This document shows, one piece after another, positions 6,682 to 14,442 of a stretch of DNA of 38,479 nucleotides. A program made the position numbers and the translations under genes. The notes beneath the pieces are model-generated. The model saw only the letters and a list, made by a program, of their open reading frames with translations, did not search any database and was not told where the DNA came from. Each line of letters opens with the position of its first letter. The stretch's first letter is position 1. This stretch comes from Bacteroidota bacterium (GTDB lineage: Bacteria > Bacteroidota > Bacteroidia > Bacteroidales > WCHB1-69). The stretch spans positions 1-38,479 of the forward strand of contig JAKIZI010000014.1 in the NCBI GenBank assembly GCA_022708105.1. Direction: 5' to 3'.

Positions 6682-8688
6682 ATGAAATCAACATTGCAAG
6701 AATTCCAAAAAGATATAATTCAAGGAATTCCTGAAGTTTTGTCGGCACCTCAATCGTATGATTCAACAATTAATCATGCGCCTATCCGTAAAGATATTTT
6801 GACAATTGAAGAAAAAAAGTTAGCTGTCAGGAATGCACTTCGTTATTTTGATCCTTCGTGGCATCCCATTTTGGCACCCGAATTTGCGGAAGAGCTAAAG
6901 AGATACGGTAGAATATACATGTACCGTTTTCGCCCAACATACCGCATGTATGCCCGACCGATTGAAGAATATCCTGCCAAAAGCCAAGCCGCTGCCGCCA
7001 TCATGCTCATGATTCAGAATAATTTAGATGAAGCAGTGGCCCAACATCCGCACGAACTTATCACTTATGGCGGCAATGGGGCTGTTTTTCAAAATTGGGC
7101 TCAATACCGACTAACCATGAAATATTTGGCCGAGATGAGCGATGAACAGACGTTAGTCCTCTATTCCGGTCATCCCATGGGGCTTTTCCCTTCCCATAAA
7201 GATGCCCCCAGAGTAGTTGTAACCAACGGAATGGTTATCCCTAACTATTCAAAGCCTGATGATTGGGAAAAGTTTAATGCTTTGGGAGTGAGCCAATACG
7301 GACAAATGACCGCCGGCTCCTATATGTATATCGGTCCTCAAGGGATTGTTCACGGAACTACCATAACCATACTAAATGCATGCCGAAAAATTGACGGCAA
7401 TTCCGCCGGAAAACTTTTTATTACCGCAGGATTGGGAGGAATGTCCGGTGCACAACCCAAAGCAGGGAATATTGCGGGAGTGGTTTCCATTACCGCCGAA
7501 ATAAATCCTGCCGCAACGCAGAAAAGATATCAACAAGGCTGGGTAGATGAAGTTTGTGATGATTTGGAATTCTTGATGAAAAGGGTTTCGGAAGAACGAA
7601 ATGCAAAAAGAACCCGATCATTTGCTTACCAAGGCAATATTGTGGATCTTTGGGAATATTGCGTAACACACAACATATCTGTGGATTTGGGTTCGGATCA
7701 AACCTCCTTACACAATCCATGGGCAGGTGGTTACTATCCGGCAGGATTCAGTCTGCAAGAATCCCAAGAGATGATGGCTCATCGTCCGGATGATTTTAAA
7801 AAGGCAGTACAAACAAGTCTCTGTCGTCAGGTTAAAGCGATCAATCAATTAGCTCAAAAGGGAATGTACTTTTTTGACTATGGGAATGCCTTTTTGCTTG
7901 AAGCAAGCCGTGCCGGTGCCGACATTTTCAATTCTGAAGGAAAATTCAAATATCCATCCTATGTCCAAGACATCATGGGACCGCTCTGTTTTGATTACGG
8001 ATTTGGACCTTTTCGATGGGTTTGTACTTCAGGGAAAGCAGCAGATTTGGAAACTACGGACATGATTGCCATGCAAGTTCTTGAAGAAATTAGCGGATAT
8101 GCTCCCCATGAGATTCAGCAACAAATGCAGGACAACATTCATTGGATTCGTGAAGCCAAGGAAAATAACTTAGTAGTAGGCTCACAAGCCAGAATATTAT
8201 ATGCTGATGCAGAAGGACGCATAAAAATTGCTGCAGCTTTCAACAAAGCTATTCGGGAGAAAAGAATCACAGCGCCGATTGTGTTAGGGCGTGACCACCA
8301 TGATGTGTCGGGAACAGATTCTCCTTTCCGTGAAACATCGAATATATACGATGGATCTTCATTTACTGCAGATATGGCTATTCAAAATGTGATCGGGGAT
8401 TCGTTCCGCGGAGCAACGTGGGTATCCATTCATAACGGTGGCGGAGTCGGCTGGGGAGAGGTTATCAACGGTGGATTTGGGATGGTGCTCGATGGAAGTG
8501 ATGCTGCGGACAGACGGCTTAAAAATATGCTCTTTTGGGATGTAAATAATGGCATCGCCCGTCGAGCATGGGCGCGAAATAGTCCTGCCCTCTCAACCGT
8601 AAAACGAGCTATGACACTCAACCCGCAACTCAAAGTTACCATGCCTAATCTGGCGGATGATTCGCTCCTAAATTCGCTTTCATTTTAA
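6682..8688 (+). CDS. hutU: Urocanate hydratase (urocanase)
   Basis: Converts urocanate to imidazolone propionate, the second step of histidine breakdown, using tightly bound NAD+ as an electrophile. Family hallmarks are the glycine-rich GLGGMSGAQPKAG (about residue 250), YGGNGAVFQNWAQY (about residue 130) and the C-terminal catalytic region with FGPFRWVCTSG (about 445) and GRDHHDVSGTDSPFRET (about 535). At 668 residues it belongs to the longer urocanase type rather than the roughly 555-residue Pseudomonas type. No hutH, hutI or formiminotransferase gene lies in the window, so the rest of the pathway must be elsewhere. lpxB starts 43 bp downstream on the same strand with no visible promoter between them. 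Confidence is very high for the enzyme. Confidence 0.96.
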   Translation: MKSTLQEFQKDIIQGIPEVLSAPQSYDSTINHAPIRKDILTIEEKKLAVRNALRYFDPSWHPILAPEFAEELKRYGRIYMYRFRPTYRMYARPIEEYPAKSQAAAAIMLMIQNNLDEAVAQHPHELITYGGNGAVFQNWAQYRLTMKYLAEMSDEQTLVLYSGHPMGLFPSHKDAPRVVVTNGMVIPNYSKPDDWEKFNALGVSQYGQMTAGSYMYIGPQGIVHGTTITILNACRKIDGNSAGKLFITAGLGGMSGAQPKAGNIAGVVSITAEINPAATQKRYQQGWVDEVCDDLEFLMKRVSEERNAKRTRSFAYQGNIVDLWEYCVTHNISVDLGSDQTSLHNPWAGGYYPAGFSLQESQEMMAHRPDDFKKAVQTSLCRQVKAINQLAQKGMYFFDYGNAFLLEASRAGADIFNSEGKFKYPSYVQDIMGPLCFDYGFGPFRWVCTSGKAADLETTDMIAMQVLEEISGYAPHEIQQQMQDNIHWIREAKENNLVVGSQARILYADAEGRIKIAAAFNKAIREKRITAPIVLGRDHHDVSGTDSPFRETSNIYDGSSFTADMAIQNVIGDSFRGATWVSIHNGGGVGWGEVINGGFGMVLDGSDAADRRLKNMLFWDVNNGIARRAWARNSPALSTVKRAMTLNPQLKVTMPNLADDSLLNSLSF

Positions 8689-8731
8689 TCTTCAAAATCT
8701 TATTAATAAACTTTAAAGAAAATTATAACCC

Positions 8732-9853
8732 GTGAAATATTACATCATCGCAGGAGAACCCTCCGGAGACTTACATGCTTCGTACTTAATGAAATCAATT
8801 CGACTCCAAGATCCTGAAGCCGATTTTCGCTGTTGGGGCGGAGATCTCATGGAAAATGAAGGCGGAGATATCGTAAAGCATTATAAAGAGTTAGCTTTTA
8901 TGGGCTTTCTTGAAGTAGTCCTTAATCTCAAAACCATTCTCAGTAATTTAGCCATTTGTAAGACTGATATTCTGCTTTATGAACCTGATGTAGTCATTTT
9001 GGTTGATTATCCGGGATTTAATCTGAAAATCGCCAAATTTGCCAAAGAAAACAATTTTAAAGTGGTTTATTATATCTCTCCTCAAGTATGGGCATGGAAA
9101 AAGGGGAGAATCCATTCTATTAAAAAATATGTGGATAGAATGATTACCATTTTGCCTTTTGAAAAAGAATTTTATGCAAAATATGATTATGAAGTAGATT
9201 ATGTGGGACATCCTTTATTGGATGAACTGCCCCAAACGACATCCCCTGACCATGATTCAACTGATTTCAGAGCAACTTATCATCTCTCAGAAAAGCCTAT
9301 TGTAGCACTTTTGCCCGGGAGTCGGAAACAGGAAATCAATATGATGTTGCCCATTATGCTTCAAATCCCCCAGCGTTTTCCTGATTATCAGTTTGTTATC
9401 TCCGGAGTGAAGTGGCAACCCGAAAGTCGATACCGCGCTATCCTTAAAAATAAGAATATTCCGATTGTTTATGATAATCATCTTTTGCTGCGCCACGCCC
9501 AAGCGGCTTTAGTTACTTCAGGAACTGCCACGCTGGAAACAGCACTTTTTAACGTTCCGCAAGTTATCTGTTATAAAGGAAACTTTTTTTCCTATTTAAT
9601 TGCAAAATGGCTTATTAAGGAGATAAAATATATATCATTAGTCAATCTGGTCGCAAATCGGAGAATTGTTACAGAATTAATTCAGAATGATTTAACTGTA
9701 AGCAATCTGTACGCGGAGCTCAATCAAATCCTTCATAATCAAAAGAATATCAATGAAATGAAAGAAGAATACTTGAAATTGAAAGAATTGTTGGGTGGGG
9801 GAGGAGCTGCTGAAAAAGCCGCAGAAGTTGTAAAAAAAGTAGTAATTTCTTAA
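8732..9853 (+). CDS. lpxB: Lipid-A-disaccharide synthase
   Basis: A GT19 glycosyltransferase that joins UDP-2,3-diacylglucosamine and lipid X to form the lipid A disaccharide at the inner face of the cytoplasmic membrane. It is 373 residues long, normal for LpxB. Motifs include the N-terminal AGEPSGDLHASYLM (about residues 7-20), ISPQVWAWKKGRI (about 115), VGHPLLDE (about 155), LLPGSRKQEI (about 193) and SGTATLETAL (about 262). The start is the GTG at 8732; the first residues, KYYIIAGEPSGD, match where the family begins. It probably shares a transcript with hutU. Its presence shows a Gram-negative outer membrane. Confidence 0.96.
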   Translation: MKYYIIAGEPSGDLHASYLMKSIRLQDPEADFRCWGGDLMENEGGDIVKHYKELAFMGFLEVVLNLKTILSNLAICKTDILLYEPDVVILVDYPGFNLKIAKFAKENNFKVVYYISPQVWAWKKGRIHSIKKYVDRMITILPFEKEFYAKYDYEVDYVGHPLLDELPQTTSPDHDSTDFRATYHLSEKPIVALLPGSRKQEINMMLPIMLQIPQRFPDYQFVISGVKWQPESRYRAILKNKNIPIVYDNHLLLRHAQAALVTSGTATLETALFNVPQVICYKGNFFSYLIAKWLIKEIKYISLVNLVANRRIVTELIQNDLTVSNLYAELNQILHNQKNINEMKEEYLKLKELLGGGGAAEKAAEVVKKVVIS

Positions 9854-9893
9854 TTTTTCACAATAAAGACTTCTTATTATTAAAATTCTTCAT

Positions 9894-9901
9894 TATCTTT
9901 G
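9894..9901 (+). promoter_or_regulatory. -7 promoter element for the TPR gene
   Basis: TATCTTTG matches TAnnTTTG, 35 bp upstream of the ATG at 9936. There is no clear -33 TTTG. Confidence 0.6.
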
Positions 9902-9935
9902 CAGAAAATAATAAACATTATTTAAATTTACAACA

Positions 9936-10868
9936 ATGAAAACAGTTAAAATTCTTTCCATGATTGTCGTTTTAATGATATCGACTTTTTATGGGGTGGC
10001 ACAGGAAACCAAATTTTCCTTTTCCGTTACTGAAAAAAACAGTGACAGTATTGTGGCCAGAAACGGAGCAGAACTAAAATTGTATGACAAATTTGTCAAT
10101 GCAATCTACGATGAACTCTCCTACAAACAACTCTTTTCAAGTCCCGATTTTCTTACTCCTGATAATACAAACAAAGTTAAAGACCTTATTCGTAAAGAGA
10201 TTACTTCCTCTATCCAACAGGATTGGAATAAGAAGAAATGTACTTTAAAAGGAGAATTAAACACTAATCTGGAAATCCTTGCCGAAAAAATTGAAAATGA
10301 GATAACTAATCCAACTGAAGGCAAAGCTAAAGTAAGTATTCAAGTTGAATCAGCTAAGGTACCATCACCACAGTTAGATCAACCGAAAACAAAGCCACTA
10401 ACTGCGGAGGAGGCAAAAGAAGCCGAAAATCTCTTTATTAAGGCACTCGAATCACAAGAATTGGGATTGAATGAATTGGCTCTTGAATATTATCAAAAAG
10501 GAATTGCCATTGAATCAAGTTTACCACAACCCTTCTTCAATATGGGAAATGCTTATTACGCTATAGGGAATTATGATGATGCCGTAAAGTGCTACCAAAA
10601 AGCAATTACCCTAAAGAACGACTATCCGGATGCCTATTATAATATGGGAAATGCCTATTTGGATAAAAAAGATTTTCCGCAAGCAATCATTGCTTACCAA
10701 AAAGCAATCGAGATTACCCCTAAAGAATCTGCAATTCATTACAATCTTGGTATCGCTTACTTTGAAAACGGGAATCAGGATTTAGCCATTGCTGCCCTTC
10801 AAAAAGCAGCGCAATTAGGATCAAAAGAAGCGCAAATCTATTTATCTTCTAATGGAATCTCATGGTAA
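9936..10868 (+). CDS. Exported TPR-repeat protein
   Basis: A 310-residue protein with an N-terminal signal peptide (about residues 1-22, ending near FYGVAQE), so it acts in the envelope or periplasm. The middle (about 25-150) is a charged helical region without a clear family. The C-terminal half carries at least four tetratricopeptide repeats (about 160-305), with typical segments PFFNMGNAYYAIGNYDDAVK and DAYYNMGNAYLDKKDFPQA. TPRs act as protein-binding scaffolds; the partner is unknown. The gene has its own promoter element and a good terminator 32 bp after its stop, so it is probably monocistronic. The gene is certain; its role is not assigned. Confidence 0.85.
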   Translation: MKTVKILSMIVVLMISTFYGVAQETKFSFSVTEKNSDSIVARNGAELKLYDKFVNAIYDELSYKQLFSSPDFLTPDNTNKVKDLIRKEITSSIQQDWNKKKCTLKGELNTNLEILAEKIENEITNPTEGKAKVSIQVESAKVPSPQLDQPKTKPLTAEEAKEAENLFIKALESQELGLNELALEYYQKGIAIESSLPQPFFNMGNAYYAIGNYDDAVKCYQKAITLKNDYPDAYYNMGNAYLDKKDFPQAIIAYQKAIEITPKESAIHYNLGIAYFENGNQDLAIAALQKAAQLGSKEAQIYLSSNGISW

Positions 10869-10899
10869 TGAATCTATGATACACGATTGATAATCTACA

Positions 10900-10936
10900 A
10901 ATCACATTTCCAAAATATAGGGAATGTGATTTTTTA
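10900..10936 (+). terminator. Rho-independent terminator after the TPR gene
   Basis: AATCACATT (10900-10908) pairs with AATGTGATT (10923-10931), extended inward by CC/GG, and is followed by TTTTT. It lies between the TPR gene and the flippase-like gene. Confidence 0.8.
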
Positions 10937-10953
10937 TACGCCCCCTAATAATT

Positions 10954-12015
10954 ATGTCCGCTCAACAAAATCAGAAACTTAAATCTATTTTCAACTTCAA
11001 ACGTGTTGTAATTCCCATTTTAATAGGTTTTGGTTTTTCTGCTTATTCAATATGGGTCAATGAATTTAATTTTTCTCTTTTACGGGGCATTGAAGTGAGT
11101 CTCTTTTTTGTTGTTTTGGCTTTCTTTTTCATGTTCCTCAGAGACTTGATGTATATCTGGAGACTTCAAATACTTACAGGACACTATATGTCATGGAAAA
11201 GCACTTTTCAGGTAATTATGCTTTGGGAATTTGCCTCTGCGGCTTCCCCTTCAGTGGTCGGCGGCTCTCCGTTTGCTATTTTCTTTCTTAAAGCCGAAGG
11301 ATTTACCCTCGGGAAAAGTACTGCCATCGTAATGACTGCCTCTTTTTTGGATGAACTCTTCTATATTTTGGCTGTAGCGGTAATTTTAATCGTTTCAGGA
11401 AATTCTATTCTTCAAGTCAACGGAAATTTAGGATTCGATCTATCCTTCTTTTTTTATATTGGCTACGGAGTTATCATTCTATTTACAACAATTATTTTAA
11501 TAGCGATTTTTGTTATTCCCAGAGGATTCAAAAAGTTGCTTATAACCATTTTCTCTATTCGTTTTTTAAGAAAATGGAGAAACGATGCAGCTCAAACCGG
11601 AGAAGATATTATTTTAACTTCTAAAGAACTAAAAGGAAAATCTTTTCGCTATTGGTTGTTGGCGTTCACGGCTACTTCCTTTTCGTGGACAGCTCGCTAT
11701 TTGGTTCTGAATTGTCTGATTGTTGCCATTAATCCGCTTGAGGACTTCACTTGGACGGAGCAAGTCAGCATTTTTGCGAAACAACTTATTATGTGGGTAA
11801 TTCTGTTAATTAGTCCTACTCCGGGCGCGAGCGGAGTTGCTGAGATTAGTTTTCCTGCCTTCTTTGGGGAATTCATTCCTCTGAATTTACAAGGGGCTAC
11901 GGCTTTGGCATGGAGAATGATTTCATATTACCCATACTTACTTATTGGACTTTTTGTGCTGCCTATCTGGCTTCGTAAATTAGAAAAAAGAAGAAACAAA
12001 AATCTAACTTCTTAA
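10954..12015 (+). CDS. Flippase-like membrane protein (UPF0104/AglD type)
   Basis: A 353-residue integral membrane protein with about eight hydrophobic segments, the pattern of the lysylphosphatidylglycerol-synthase transmembrane-region/UPF0104 family (YbhN, AglD, MprF membrane part). Family-like features are WEFASAASPSVVGGSPFAIFFLKAEG (only part cited: ASPSVVGGSP, about residues 97-106), the long loop before residue 220, and PTPGASGVAEISF (about 288-300). Family members are implicated in moving lipids across membranes, but the substrate here is unknown. The soluble aminoacyl-transferase domain of MprF is absent. The SRP RNA gene follows. The family call is confident; the function is not. Confidence 0.85.
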   Translation: MSAQQNQKLKSIFNFKRVVIPILIGFGFSAYSIWVNEFNFSLLRGIEVSLFFVVLAFFFMFLRDLMYIWRLQILTGHYMSWKSTFQVIMLWEFASAASPSVVGGSPFAIFFLKAEGFTLGKSTAIVMTASFLDELFYILAVAVILIVSGNSILQVNGNLGFDLSFFFYIGYGVIILFTTIILIAIFVIPRGFKKLLITIFSIRFLRKWRNDAAQTGEDIILTSKELKGKSFRYWLLAFTATSFSWTARYLVLNCLIVAINPLEDFTWTEQVSIFAKQLIMWVILLISPTPGASGVAEISFPAFFGEFIPLNLQGATALAWRMISYYPYLLIGLFVLPIWLRKLEKRRNKNLTS

Positions 12016-12093
12016 ATAATATTGATTTAACGTTTGGCTTGTTTATAAATAAGTGAATAAAGATTAAAAAAAATTAAATTCACTACAATGAAG

Positions 12094-12123
12094 CTTGGGA
12101 AATCAAAATAAATGGTATCTTTG
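12094..12123 (+). promoter_or_regulatory. Promoter of the SRP RNA
   Basis: TATCTTTG (12116-12123) matches the -7 consensus TAnnTTTG, and CTTG at 12094-12097, 18 bp upstream, is a plausible -33 element (consensus TTTG). The RNA's first stem begins 5 bp after the -7 box. Confidence 0.7.
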
Positions 12124-12127
12124 CAGC

Positions 12128-12225
12128 GGGTAAGTCTTATACGATCAGCTCCCTTTTAACTCCCCCAGGACAGGAATGTAGCAAGGGTACATTGGTTGTA
12201 GCGATGCGATATAAGTAGCTTACCC
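12128..12225 (+). ncRNA. ffs: Signal recognition particle RNA, small bacterial type (4.5S)
   Basis: An RNA of about 98 nt that, with Ffh, forms the SRP that targets nascent membrane and exported proteins. The ends pair: GGGTAAG (12128-12134) with CTTACCC (12219-12225). The apical domain has the conserved signature CCCAGGACAGGAATGTAGCA (12164-12183), the AGGA/GCA internal-loop pattern bound by the Ffh M domain with a tetraloop-like GGAA at the tip. A T-rich stretch (TCTTTTTATA) follows directly as terminator, and a -7 box lies just upstream. The exact ends could be off by a few bases. Confidence 0.93.
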
Positions 12226-12247
12226 TCTTTTTATACCATAATGTAAT

Positions 12248-12871
12248 ATGCTGGTTAAAATTTATCCCGAAAATCCAAATCCCCGAGAAATTCAATTAAT
12301 AGTCGAGTGCCTTAAAGACGGGGGAATTATTATTTATCCTACTGATACAATATATGGGATTGGGTGCGATATTTTTAGACCTAAAAGTATTGAACGAATT
12401 ATAGATATTATCGGAAATAAAAAGAAAAAATCGTCCCTCTCTTTTATTTGTGCTGATTTAAGTCATCTTTCAGATTTTACAAAACCTATTAACAATCAGG
12501 TTTTTAAAGCAATGAAGAAAACGCTACCCGGTCCGTATACTTTTATTCTTGAAGCCAATAATCACGTTCCCAAGATTCTTCAAAGTAAGAAGAAAACTGT
12601 CGGGATAAGAATTCCAAATAACAACATCATTTTAGAAATTGTAACTATTCTTGGACATCCGATTTTATCGAGTTCCGTCAAAGATGATGATGAAATTCTT
12701 GAATATACAACAGATCCTGAGCTCATCTATGAAAAATATAGGGATAAGGTTGATATTGTAATTGATGGGGGTTTTGGAGATAATGTACCTTCTACAGTAG
12801 TTGATTGCACAACGGGAGATTTAGAGATTATTCGTGAAGGGAAAGGAGATGTGGATTTATTATTCTATTAA
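12248..12871 (+). CDS. YciO/Sua5/YrdC-family protein
   Basis: A 207-residue YrdC-fold protein. Members of this fold (TsaC, Sua5) make threonylcarbamoyl-AMP from threonine, bicarbonate and ATP for the tRNA t6A modification. Visible motifs are YPTDTIYGIGCD (about residues 30-41), LPGPYTFIL (about 95-103) and KTVGIRIPNN (about 118-127). Its whole layout, including ICADLSHLS and the C-terminal VVDCTTGDLEIIREGKGDV, is closest to the YciO subfamily, which shares the fold but has a debated role. The KxR motif typical of TsaC reads KKKKSS here. It follows the SRP RNA by 22 bp. The family is certain; whether it is the cell's t6A enzyme is open. Confidence 0.88.
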   Translation: MLVKIYPENPNPREIQLIVECLKDGGIIIYPTDTIYGIGCDIFRPKSIERIIDIIGNKKKKSSLSFICADLSHLSDFTKPINNQVFKAMKKTLPGPYTFILEANNHVPKILQSKKKTVGIRIPNNNIILEIVTILGHPILSSSVKDDDEILEYTTDPELIYEKYRDKVDIVIDGGFGDNVPSTVVDCTTGDLEIIREGKGDVDLLFY

Positions 12872-12943
12872 ATTACTCGTTTTTTAATAATTATTTTTAA
12901 GAATAAAATACGAACTTATACCTGAAACATAAAATAAAATATC

Positions 12944-14335
12944 ATGTCATTAATCAAATCAATTTCAGGAATCAGAGGCACTATAGGAGGAAAATCCGGA
13001 GAAAATCTCACTCCCATCGATATTGTCAACTTTACTACTGCTTATTCCATCTTTCTATCTGAAAGGTTAGATAAAAAAAAGCTTAAGATTGTGGTTGGTC
13101 GTGATGCACGTATCTCAGGAAGCATGGTGAATAATCTGGTATGTGCCACATTACAAAGTACCGGAGCGGATGTTGTTGATTTAGGATTGTCAACTACTCC
13201 CACTGTGGAAATGGCAGTGACAAAGCTCCAAGCTGACGGAGGAATCATTATTACTGCGAGCCATAATCCAATGGAATGGAATGCATTAAAGTTATTGAAT
13301 GAATATGGAGAATTCATCTCTGCCCAAGAAGGTGCACAATTACTGGAATTAGTCAATAAAGGAAATTTTATTTATGCCCCGGTTAAACAATTAGGGAGTT
13401 ATTCTCAATATAATCATGCAATAGCCGACCATGTGGATGCTATTTTAAAACTTAATTTGGTTGATCTCCAAGCAATTTCTGAAGCACACTTTAAGGTAGC
13501 ACTTGATGCCGTTAATTCAACCGGTGGAATGGCCATTTCGTTGTTATTAGATAAATTAGGCGTACAAAATGTTACCATTCTTAACGGAGAACCTACCGGA
13601 ATTTTTCCGCATAACCCGGAACCGCTACCGGAACATTTACATGAAATCTCAAATTTACTCGCTGCACAAAATTTTGATGTTGGTTTTGTTGTCGATCCTG
13701 ATGTAGATAGATTGGCTATTATCAATGAAAATGGAGAAATGTTCGGAGAAGAATATACTCTTGTCGCTGTCGCTGATTATGTATTGCAATACCAAAAGGG
13801 AAATACGGTATCGAACTTATCTTCTTCCAGGGCATTGCGCGATGTAAGTCATAAATATCAAGTAGATTATTTTGCCTCTGCAGTTGGAGAAGTGAATGTT
13901 ATCGAAAAAATGAAAGAACACAATGCTGTAATCGGAGGCGAAGGCAATGGTGGGGTTATTTATCCGACTCTTCACTATGGTAGAGATGCATTGGTGGGAA
14001 TCGCCCTTTTCCTTTCCTTTATGGCCAAAACAAAAAAAACTTGCTCCGAAATAAAACGCCTTTACCCGGCTTACTATATTTCCAAAAATAAAATCTCATT
14101 ACCCCCGGAAATTGACGTTAAAGCAATTTTAGAACATTTGAAAAAAAAGTATTCCGATTATAAAGTAACCACTATTGATGGGGTTAAAATCGATTTTGAG
14201 GATAGTTGGTTACATATCCGTTCTTCAAATACGGAACCAATTATCAGAATATATGCAGAAGCTACTACAGAACCTACTTCTCAGTTTCTTGCCGATAAAA
14301 TTATTACTGATATTCGGGAATTTATTAACTTGTAA
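12944..14335 (+). CDS. glmM: Phosphoglucosamine mutase (alpha-D-phosphohexomutase family)
   Basis: A 463-residue phosphohexomutase. The active-site phosphoserine motif TASHNP is at about residues 103-108, the Mg2+-binding loop DPDVDRLA at about 252, the sugar-binding GEGNGGV at about 333, and the phosphate-binding loop RSSNTEPIIRIYAE near 425. Length and loop sequences fit Bacteroidota enzymes annotated as GlmM, which interconverts glucosamine-6-P and glucosamine-1-P for UDP-GlcNAc, peptidoglycan and LPS synthesis. Phosphomannomutase activity cannot be excluded, because the sugar-binding loop GEGNGG does not settle it. The ATG at 12944 gives the standard N-terminus SLIKSISGIRGT. Confidence 0.88.
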   Translation: MSLIKSISGIRGTIGGKSGENLTPIDIVNFTTAYSIFLSERLDKKKLKIVVGRDARISGSMVNNLVCATLQSTGADVVDLGLSTTPTVEMAVTKLQADGGIIITASHNPMEWNALKLLNEYGEFISAQEGAQLLELVNKGNFIYAPVKQLGSYSQYNHAIADHVDAILKLNLVDLQAISEAHFKVALDAVNSTGGMAISLLLDKLGVQNVTILNGEPTGIFPHNPEPLPEHLHEISNLLAAQNFDVGFVVDPDVDRLAIINENGEMFGEEYTLVAVADYVLQYQKGNTVSNLSSSRALRDVSHKYQVDYFASAVGEVNVIEKMKEHNAVIGGEGNGGVIYPTLHYGRDALVGIALFLSFMAKTKKTCSEIKRLYPAYYISKNKISLPPEIDVKAILEHLKKKYSDYKVTTIDGVKIDFEDSWLHIRSSNTEPIIRIYAEATTEPTSQFLADKIITDIREFINL

Positions 14336-14369
14336 TCACAATCGGTTACTCTCTTCCTTTTATTTTTTT

Positions 14370-14384
14370 CTGACAATTTGTCAG
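14370..14384. promoter_or_regulatory. Palindromic operator-like site upstream of clpB
   Basis: CTGACAATTTGTCAG is a perfect palindrome around a central T: 7-bp arms CTGACAA and TTGTCAG. It lies 58 bp before the clpB ATG and 10 bp upstream of a sigma-54-like TGGCA. It is placed as a binding site for a dimeric regulator of the heat-shock response would be. The regulator is not identified. Confidence 0.6.
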
Positions 14385-14394
14385 TAAATTACTA

Positions 14395-14410
14395 TGGCAA
14401 TATTATTGTT
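14395..14410 (+). promoter_or_regulatory. Sigma-54-like -24/-12 promoter of clpB
   Basis: TGGCA at 14395-14399 and TTGTT at 14406-14410 fit the sigma-54 pattern TGGCAC-N5-TTGCA, with exactly ten bases between the GG and the -12 G. The -12 C is replaced by T. No TAnnTTTG box stands out in this spacer, which supports a different sigma factor for clpB. Confidence 0.45.
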
Positions 14411-14442
14411 AGTTTATAAGTGTATTTATAAAAAAAAACATT

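Noticed and set aside
7490..7720. Antisense open frame within hutU, and similar antisense frames in dnaE, clpB, glmM and rpsB
   Set aside because: All are shadows of strongly conserved genes with no independent signals.
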